From NCBI GenBank assembly GCA_025463965.1, contig JAODBN010000140.1, positions 1 through 9,694 of the forward strand: DNA of 9,694 nucleotides, in the 5' to 3' direction. Shown here one piece after another: positions 5,567-9,694 of this stretch (position 1 is its first letter; each line of letters begins with the position of its first letter). The notes below the pieces were generated by a model. The model saw nothing but the letters and a program-made list of their open reading frames with translations, searched no databases and was not told the origin of the DNA. The position numbers were made by a program, and so were the translations under genes. The DNA comes from Acidimicrobiaceae bacterium (GTDB lineage: Bacteria > Actinomycetota > Acidimicrobiia > Acidimicrobiales > Bog-793).

Positions 5567-5929
5567 GTGGAAGAGACCCGCGTCGATCGCTGGCTTTGGG
5601 CGGTGCGAGCAGCGGCGACCCGCTCGGGGGCGACCGCACTGTGCCGGGGCGGACACGTTCGCGTGAACGGTACCGGCGCCAAGGCCGCCACCACCATTCG
5701 TCCCGGCGACACCGTCACCGCTCGCATCGCCGGGCGCGACCGAGTTCTCGAGGTCGTCCAGACGATCGACAAGCGGGTCGGCGCGGCCGCCGCGGCAGGG
5801 TGCCTCATCGACCGCAGCCCTCCTCCCCCACCGCGCGAGCTCCGCTCGCCGGTCCTGCAGCGCGACCCTTCCTCTGGGCGCCCCACCAAGCGCGACCGGC
5901 GCCAGATCGACCGCCTGCGCGGCCGCTAG
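5567..5929 (+). CDS. S4-domain RNA-binding protein, Hsp15/RqcP-like
   Basis: The 120-aa cytoplasmic protein opens MEETRVDRWLWAVRAAATRS, followed by CRGGHVRVNGTGAKA, RPGDTVTARIAGRDRVLEV and IDKRVGAAAAAGCLIDRSPP. This is the S4 fold that binds structured RNA, in the Hsp15/RqcP branch. Members of that branch act on 50S subunits carrying stalled peptidyl-tRNA. The C-terminal tail PTKRDRRQIDRLRGR is basic and typical of actinobacterial members. Start: GTG at 5567 is preceded by GAGGAGG (5554-5560) at a 6-base gap and puts the conserved RVDRWLW next to the N-terminus. Alternative starts at 5531 (ATG) and 5486 (GTG) add atypical Arg/Pro-rich sequence. It stands alone between two terminator regions and converges on the 600-aa secreted protein gene. 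A role in ribosome rescue or ribosome quality control is inferred from family only. Confidence 0.88.
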   Translation: MEETRVDRWLWAVRAAATRSGATALCRGGHVRVNGTGAKAATTIRPGDTVTARIAGRDRVLEVVQTIDKRVGAAAAAGCLIDRSPPPPPRELRSPVLQRDPSSGRPTKRDRRQIDRLRGR

Positions 5930-5933
5930 GAGC

Positions 5934-5965
5934 CGGCCCGGACGCCCGCCGGCGGAGCCGGGCCG
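5934..5965. terminator. Hairpin between convergent genes
   Basis: CGGCCCGG (5934-5941) and CCGGGCCG (5958-5965) pair perfectly around a 16-base GC-rich loop that contains the self-complementary CCGCCGGCGG. It lies just past the S4 stop and about 38 bases past the stop of the convergent secreted protein, so it probably serves both. Confidence 0.5.
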
Positions 5966-5978
5966 ACGGCTTCGTCAC

Positions 5979-6013
5979 CGTTCGCGAGCCAGAAGCCGTT
6001 CGCTAGCCAGAAG
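5979..6013. repeat. 18-base tandem duplication across a stop codon
   Basis: CGTTCGCGAGCCAGAAG (5979-5995) and CGTTCGCTAGCCAGAAG (5997-6013) differ at one base and repeat with an 18-base period. On the minus strand the copy at 5997 holds the TAG stop of the 600-aa secreted protein, while the copy at 5979 has TCG at the same place. The period is a multiple of three, so the duplication keeps frame. Confidence 0.8.
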
Positions 6014-7805
6014 AGGGCGCGACGACTGTGAGCGTGACGCTCGCGGTGGCGCTCGTGTAGGTGGCGCGGTCTCGGGGGGCGAACCTCGCCACCACCACCT
6101 GGGTGCCGGCGCCGAGCACCGTGCCCGCGGGGACGGAATAGGTGAACGACCCGGGAACCGGCGCGGTCGCGTCGAGCTGGGCCGCCGTGAGGGGTTGGCC
6201 GGCAGTGACCGACGCAGGAGTGGGCCAGGTGATCACCGGTGTGATGCGACCGACACGGATCGCCACCGTCGAGGAGGCGAGCGCGTAGTCCCGCCCGTCG
6301 CTCGGGCGGAAGGTCACCCCCAGCACGTGAACGCCCGGAGCGAGCCTGGCTCCTCGCGGCGGCGAGTAGGCGAAGGTCCCCGGCACCGTCGAGGAGGCGT
6401 CGAGCTGGACAGCAGACAAGCGGGACCCGAAGGCGATGGGAGCCGGCGCGGTCCAGGTGAGCTTGGGGGTCAAACGCTTCACCACGATGGTGACCTTCGC
6501 CTTCGTGGTGAGCAGCCCGGGGAGATTCTCGGGCCGGAAGATGGCCTCCAGGGAGTGGACGCCCGGCGCGAGGTGCGCCCCGAGTGCCGGTCGGTAGGTG
6601 AACGAGCCGGGGATCGTCGAGCTCGCGTGCAGCTGTGCGCTCGACAACGGTGTGCCGACCGTGATCGGTGCCGGGGTGGACCAGGTGATCGTCGGGGTGA
6701 TCGTTCCGAAGTGGATCGTGTGTCGCAGGTGGTACTGCACGTCGGGGCAGAGCGCCTCCTCCGAACAGATCGCGCTGAACCCGGTCGCCCGGGAGCGGAC
6801 GGTCGTCGTGTAGGCCGGAGCGGCCCGGTTGTCGTAGTAAACGGGTGTGGGAGCTCGAGCGCCGTGGTGGCAGTCGACGACCTCGAGTACGTACGGCGCG
6901 TGCGGGAGCCCGGCGATGTCGAAGGTCCCGCCCGCGCCGGTGAGGACCCCTCTCGCGGGTGCCTTCGAGGAGAGCACCGAGACGCAGACGCCGACGAGCG
7001 GCTTGCCGAGGGGGTCGACCAGCACGCCCTCGAGCGAAACGGTCGGCTGCTTCAGTCCGAACGACTTGATCGGGAGCCCCGAGACCCGGCTCGCGTAGCC
7101 CTGCTCGATCCACGACCTCGGGCCGTAGCCGGTCCAGTCCGAGTCAGCGAGCGCCAGAGCGAGCTCGGCGAGCGTGGAGCGCCGGTCCCGGAGTGCGTCG
7201 AGGACGGGGCGGTCGATGGGCTGTCTCATGGTGGCGAGCGTCGCCCGGAACCCCTGCGCCAAGGTGCGGTAGTTGCGAACTCCCTGCGGGTTCCACAGTT
7301 TGGCGCCTCTCGCCCCCATCTCGGTGTCGAGAGGATTGTGGCGGTTGCCGATCCAGAACGTGCCCTCGAGCAACGCCCACCGTTCGAGGAACCCCACCCG
7401 AGGATCCGTGGTGCTCTTCGCCGGGGCTCTGAGAAAGGCGAGGTACTGCATGCTCCACTGCCTGATGGTGACCGACCCCGCCGCCGCTGCAGTCGAGCTC
7501 GGGACCGTTGTGGTGGGGCTGCGAGGACGCGTGCTGCGAAGGGGCCGCGGCCCGATGCGCACGTGTGAGCCGCTGCGCCCCTCAGCCCCGCTCGCGCGAG
7601 GAGATCCACTCGCCTGCGAGCCGGAACCTCTCTGAGAAACAGTCTTGGCGTGCGAGCTGAGACCAGTCCGGGAACCGCCCGCAGGCGAGCCAGCCATTGG
7701 CCCGGCGCCGCCAGGCACGAGGATCGCCACCGCGATGAGCGCGGGGACCGCGGATAACGCAAGGCGCGTCAAGACCACGGTCGCCCGGCGGGAGTGCAAA
7801 AGCAT
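6003..7805 (-). CDS. Secreted lysozyme-like protein with CnaB-like domain and three Ig-like repeats
   Basis: Predicted extracellular 600-aa protein. Parts: signal sequence about 1-38 (HSRR, then VVLTRLALSAVPALIAVAIL); a disordered Ser/Gly/Arg/Thr-rich linker about 40-110; a lysozyme/transglycosylase-like domain about 112-245. In that domain LLEGTFWIGNRHNPLDTE offers Glu147 as a candidate acid and NPLD as the usual motif, followed by WNPQGVRNYRTLAQGFRATL. A carboxypeptidase-regulatory/CnaB-like domain spans about 256-330 (VSLEGVLVDPLGKPLVGVCV, GTFDIAGLPHAPYVLEV). Three Ig-like repeats start near 369, 445 and 521, each beginning xITPxxTW and holding QLxAs..PGxFxYxPxxGxxLxxG. Peptidoglycan cleavage plus surface attachment is inferred. 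No LPXTG or C-terminal membrane segment is present. Start: ATG at 7805 follows AAAGGTGGGGGGC and leads straight into the signal peptide. An upstream extension to 8045 overlaps the FKBP gene and is rejected. Confidence 0.82.
   Translation of the reverse strand: MLLHSRRATVVLTRLALSAVPALIAVAILVPGGAGPMAGSPAGGSRTGLSSHAKTVSQRGSGSQASGSPRASGAEGRSGSHVRIGPRPLRSTRPRSPTTTVPSSTAAAAGSVTIRQWSMQYLAFLRAPAKSTTDPRVGFLERWALLEGTFWIGNRHNPLDTEMGARGAKLWNPQGVRNYRTLAQGFRATLATMRQPIDRPVLDALRDRRSTLAELALALADSDWTGYGPRSWIEQGYASRVSGLPIKSFGLKQPTVSLEGVLVDPLGKPLVGVCVSVLSSKAPARGVLTGAGGTFDIAGLPHAPYVLEVVDCHHGARAPTPVYYDNRAAPAYTTTVRSRATGFSAICSEEALCPDVQYHLRHTIHFGTITPTITWSTPAPITVGTPLSSAQLHASSTIPGSFTYRPALGAHLAPGVHSLEAIFRPENLPGLLTTKAKVTIVVKRLTPKLTWTAPAPIAFGSRLSAVQLDASSTVPGTFAYSPPRGARLAPGVHVLGVTFRPSDGRDYALASSTVAIRVGRITPVITWPTPASVTAGQPLTAAQLDATAPVPGSFTYSVPAGTVLGAGTQVVVARFAPRDRATYTSATASVTLTVVAPSSG
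6021..6701 (-). repeat. Three tandem 228-base coding repeats (76-aa Ig-like modules)
   Basis: Within the secreted lysozyme-like protein the invariant Trp of the ITPxxTW motif falls at residues 375, 451 and 527, an exact 76-residue period (228 bases). Conserved features in each copy are a Pro-Ala pair after TW, QLxA, PGxFxY, a Gly-rich turn and FxP. Copies have diverged at the base level, so the duplication is not recent. Confidence 0.8.
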
Positions 7806-7851
7806 GCCCCCCACCTTTTTCCTTGCCGAGGGGCGCCCGAACCTCTGCGGT

Positions 7852-7891
7852 GTTAGGGCCTGATGATGAGGGTTAGGGCCTGGTGATGAGG
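7852..7891. repeat. Tandem duplication of a 20-base unit in a divergent control region
   Basis: The unit GTTAGGGCCTGATGATGAGG (7852-7871) is repeated immediately at 7872-7891 with a single change (A to G at unit position 12). It lies between the divergent starts at 7805 (minus) and 7978 (plus). The two copies may be adjacent binding sites of a regulator or a recent slippage duplication in an untranslated leader. Confidence 0.75.
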
Positions 7892-7946
7892 CCCCGCTGC
7901 TGCGTCCGACGCGACGCAAAAGGCCCGGGCGCTCTGCGGGTAGGTT

Positions 7947-7964
7947 GATCGGCGAAGGCCGATC
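7947..7964 (+). promoter_or_regulatory. Leader hairpin just before the FKBP ribosome site
   Basis: GATCGGC (7947-7953) and GCCGATC (7958-7964) form a perfect 7-bp stem with loop GAAG. It ends 3 bases before AGGAGG (7968-7973). TAGGTT at 7941-7946 fits TANNNT but has no matching -35. The stem could tune mRNA stability or ribosome access. Confidence 0.4.
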
Positions 7965-7977
7965 CGTAGGAGGCGCA

Positions 7978-8346
7978 GTGCCAAAGCCCGAGGTAACGAT
8001 CCCCGACGCCACCCCACCGGGCGAGCTCGTCATCGAGGACCTCAAGGTCGGCGAGGGCGACGAGGCCCGTCCTGGCCAGCAGGTTTCGGTCCACTACGTG
8101 GGTGTCGCCTGGTCCACCGGCCAGCAGTTCGACGCCTCCTGGGACCGAGATGAAGCCTTCGAGTTCGGCCTCGGCGCCGGCCAGGTCATCAAGGGCTGGG
8201 ACGACGGCGTGGCGGGGATGCGCGTCGGCGGACGGCGGCGTCTCACCATCCCGCCGGCGCTCGGTTACGGGAGCCGGGGTGCGGGCGGCGCGATCAAGGG
8301 CGGCGAGACGCTCGTCTTCGTCGTGGACCTGCTTGGAGCCCGCTAG
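7978..8346 (+). CDS. FKBP-type peptidyl-prolyl cis-trans isomerase
   Basis: The 122-aa single-domain enzyme catalyses cis-trans isomerisation of X-Pro bonds and assists protein folding. No signal peptide is present, so it is predicted cytoplasmic. Family features in order: VSVHYVG (36-42, Tyr40), the FDAS stretch (51-54, Phe51/Asp52), the G.GQVIKGWDDG segment (66-77, Val70/Ile71/Trp74), MRVGGRRRLTIPPALGYG (81-98, Tyr97), then KGGETLVFVVDLL with Phe114. All expected active-site positions of FKBP12-type enzymes are filled. Start: GTG at 7978 follows AGGAGG (7968-7973) after 4 bases and gives the typical N-terminus MPKPEVTIPDATPPGELV. A GTG/ATG further up would include the leader hairpin. It is divergent from the lysozyme-like gene; its stop overlaps the stop of the convergent dehydrogenase gene. 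Confidence 0.95.
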   Translation: MPKPEVTIPDATPPGELVIEDLKVGEGDEARPGQQVSVHYVGVAWSTGQQFDASWDRDEAFEFGLGAGQVIKGWDDGVAGMRVGGRRRLTIPPALGYGSRGAGGAIKGGETLVFVVDLLGAR

Positions 8347-9344
8347 CTCAGCTCGAGCACGACCTTGGCCCGGGCGGCACCGGGCACCGGGTGACGAAGC
8401 ACCTCGAGTGCCTCGTCGAAGCGATCGAGCGGGAACCGGTGCGTGATGAGGAATCCGGGCACGAAGCGCTTCGCGTTCAGCAGTGCGACCACCTCCGTCC
8501 ACGCTCGCGAGGTGTAGCCGAAGCTCGCCACGATCGTGACGTCGTTGTTCACGAGATCGGCCGGCTCGACGGCGACTTGTGAGCCGTGCTCGGGAAGCCC
8601 GAGCAGGACGACCGTGCCGCCGCGCTCGACCGACGCGAGCGCCGTGGATACGGCTTGGGGGCTCCCTGCGGCCTCGACGACGAGGTCGAACGCTCCGAGC
8701 GGCGGCGCTTCGACGACGAAGCTGTCCGCCCCGGCGGCGAGCACGAGCGACCGCTGCTCGGGCCGCTGACCGGCGACGGTCACGCTGGCGGGCGACCACA
8801 GCTGCAAAAGGTTGGCGGCAAGGAGCGCGACCGTCCCGTCGCCGACGACGAGGCATCGCAGCCCCGGCCCGGCCACCGAGCGAGCCAGGGCACGGTAGAC
8901 GACCGCAGCCGGCTCCACGAGCGCGCCGTGCTCAAGCACGACGTCGTTGGCGAGCGGGTGGACGAGATCTGCGCGCACGCTGACCGCGCCCCCCGCCGCG
9001 CCGTCGCGCATAAAGCCCATCTCGTCGTAGGTCTCACACAAGTTGGTGTCCCCGCTCACGCAACGGGCACAGACCCGGCAAGGAACGATGCCCTCGACCA
9101 CGACCGGTGCGCCTGCTCGGAGGCGGTCGCTCCCCGATTCCACGACACCGGCCCACTCGTGGCCGAGCACCAGTGGGTAGCGCACATAGCCGGGGTCGAT
9201 CCGACCGTCGATGATCTCGAGGTCCGTGCCGCACAGGCCGACCACCTTCGGGACCACCACGATCTCGCCCGGGCCGTTCGCCGGGACCGGGCGGTCCTCG
9301 AGGCGAGCCCCTCCGGCCCCGTCGACCACGAGCGCCGCGCTCAA
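8343..9344 (-). CDS. Zinc-dependent medium-chain alcohol/polyol dehydrogenase
   Basis: The 333-aa cytosolic NAD(P)-dependent oxidoreductase belongs to the sorbitol/threonine dehydrogenase-like branch. Visible sites: catalytic zinc ligands Cys38 (GLCGTD) and His62-Glu63 (GHEWAG), with Glu144 (LVEPAAV) as a further candidate. The structural zinc lobe is Cys89, Cys92, Cys95 and Cys103 (CRVCARCVSGDTNLC). The Rossmann loop VVGDGTVALLAANLL (166-180) has Ala where the third Gly is usual. The substrate cannot be read from sequence; a sugar, polyol or hydroxy-acid is likely. Start: TTG at 9344 shares the bases TTGA with the stop of the upstream IclR gene, with GGGGG about 8 bases before as the ribosome site. 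Translation is thus probably coupled. Its own stop shares CTAG with the FKBP stop. Control by the adjacent IclR regulator is inferred. Confidence 0.92.
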   Translation of the reverse strand: MSAALVVDGAGGARLEDRPVPANGPGEIVVVPKVVGLCGTDLEIIDGRIDPGYVRYPLVLGHEWAGVVESGSDRLRAGAPVVVEGIVPCRVCARCVSGDTNLCETYDEMGFMRDGAAGGAVSVRADLVHPLANDVVLEHGALVEPAAVVYRALARSVAGPGLRCLVVGDGTVALLAANLLQLWSPASVTVAGQRPEQRSLVLAAGADSFVVEAPPLGAFDLVVEAAGSPQAVSTALASVERGGTVVLLGLPEHGSQVAVEPADLVNNDVTIVASFGYTSRAWTEVVALLNAKRFVPGFLITHRFPLDRFDEALEVLRHPVPGAARAKVVLELS

Positions 9345-9694
9345 CGCGTGGCCCCCACGGCCCCGAGGCTGGACGGCCCGACCCGTCGTGCCGCCGCCTC
9401 GGCGAAGGACGGACCGCCGAGGAGCTTGGAGACCTCGTCCGCCTGGTCGCCGAGCAGCCGGCCCATCTCAGCCAGCCTGGCCGGCCGCAGCTCGTGCTTG
9501 ATCCCCGTCACGCTGATGGCGCCCACGCATTGGCCGTTGTGGTCGAAGAACGGGGCGCCGACGCAGAAGACCCCCTCGACGTCCTCTTCGTCGTCGACCG
9601 CGTACCCGCGTCGCAGCACCTCGTCGAGCTCCACGAACAGCGCCTCCTCGTCGGTGATGGTGTGCGGCGTGTGGCGGACGAGCCCCGTCTCCCG
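9341..9694 (-). CDS. IclR-family transcriptional regulator, effector domain (5' partial)
   Basis: The frame is open from the right edge and 117 residues are visible, all from the C-terminal ligand-binding domain. Signatures are LVRHTPHTITDEEALFVELD, VLRRGYAVDDEEDVEGVFCV, APFFDHNGQCVGAISVTG and the final helix MGRLLGDQADEVSKLLGG. IclR proteins are cytoplasmic repressors or activators that sense small metabolites of catabolic pathways. The N-terminal helix-turn-helix lies outside the window. A GTG at 9634 is inside the domain and is not the start. The stop TGA (9341-9343) overlaps the TTG start of the dehydrogenase gene, so regulator and enzyme are made from one mRNA. The last 20 or so residues (SFAEAAARRVGPSSLGAVGA) are a low-complexity tail. 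Confidence 0.93.
   Translation of the reverse strand, partial: RETGLVRHTPHTITDEEALFVELDEVLRRGYAVDDEEDVEGVFCVGAPFFDHNGQCVGAISVTGIKHELRPARLAEMGRLLGDQADEVSKLLGGPSFAEAAARRVGPSSLGAVGATR

Noticed and set aside
5926..7113. Long open frame on the minus strand (395 codons), a shifted frame of the lysozyme-like gene
   Set aside because: It is Arg/His-rich and lacks a start site. The overlapping frame gives three regular Ig-like repeats.
6195..7568. Long open frame on the plus strand opposite the lysozyme-like gene
   Set aside because: Antisense shadow with Arg/Gly/Glu-rich low-complexity translation and no ribosome site.
7806..7977. c-di-AMP-type riboswitch before the secreted lysozyme-like gene
   Set aside because: The genomic position would fit, as such switches often control cell-wall enzymes in actinobacteria. 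I could not find the conserved core bases, and the tandem 20-base repeat does not resemble the motif.
7873..8856. Long minus-strand frame over the FKBP and dehydrogenase genes
   Set aside because: It is antisense to the convincing FKBP and out of frame with the dehydrogenase; Arg-rich translation with no domain.
1..9694. tRNA, rRNA, CRISPR array or replication origin
   Set aside because: No cloverleaf with a TTCGA-type T-loop, no ribosomal RNA signatures, no regularly spaced repeats and no cluster of DnaA-box-like sites were seen on reading both strands.

Overview
This is a high-GC window with actinobacterial gene style: GTG and TTG starts, AGGAGG-type ribosome binding sites, short leaders and GC-rich hairpin terminators without clear T tails. 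The secreted FN3/Ig-type proteins, the DUF4331 protein and the S4 protein fit an actinomycete, perhaps Acidimicrobiia or Thermoleophilia. That placement is inference. No rRNA, tRNA, CRISPR array, transposase, integrase or phage structural gene was recognised.

Left part (1-3465). The window opens inside an OmpR/PhoB-type response regulator that ends at a strong bidirectional hairpin. Convergent to it is a 440-aa secreted protein with two fibronectin-III-like modules. A stretch of about 400-500 bases without a convincing gene follows, then a 56-aa very basic protein with a strong ribosome binding site. Next come a 177-aa secreted protein (minus strand, own promoter) and an acylphosphatase (minus strand). 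Two 19-base imperfect direct repeats lie just past the stop codons of these last two genes.

Middle (3466-5929). A small Tat-signal protein of 96 aa is followed after 2 bases by a 464-aa DUF4331 protein. The DUF4331 protein has no signal peptide and starts exactly at the usual mature N-terminus of its family (SSHREAP). This suggests a two-gene exported unit in which the Tat protein carries or chaperones its partner, and it is the most interesting system here. The unit ends in two consecutive hairpins. An S4-domain RNA-binding protein (Hsp15/RqcP-like) follows.

Right part (5930-9694). On the minus strand lies a 600-aa secreted protein with a lysozyme-like domain, a CnaB-like domain and three Ig-like repeats of exactly 76 residues. 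Its stop codon sits inside an 18-base tandem duplication, and a 20-base tandem duplication lies upstream of its start. Divergent from it is an FKBP-type prolyl isomerase with a hairpin leader. The FKBP gene overlaps tail-to-tail, by the four bases CTAG, with a zinc-dependent medium-chain dehydrogenase. The dehydrogenase starts at TTG within the stop codon of an IclR-family regulator that runs off the right edge.

Taken together the window is a mosaic of short transcription units. Four exported products (FN3 protein, 177-aa protein, Tat/DUF4331 unit, lysozyme-like/Ig protein) point to cell-envelope or extracellular functions. The IclR/dehydrogenase pair looks like the edge of a regulated catabolic operon.
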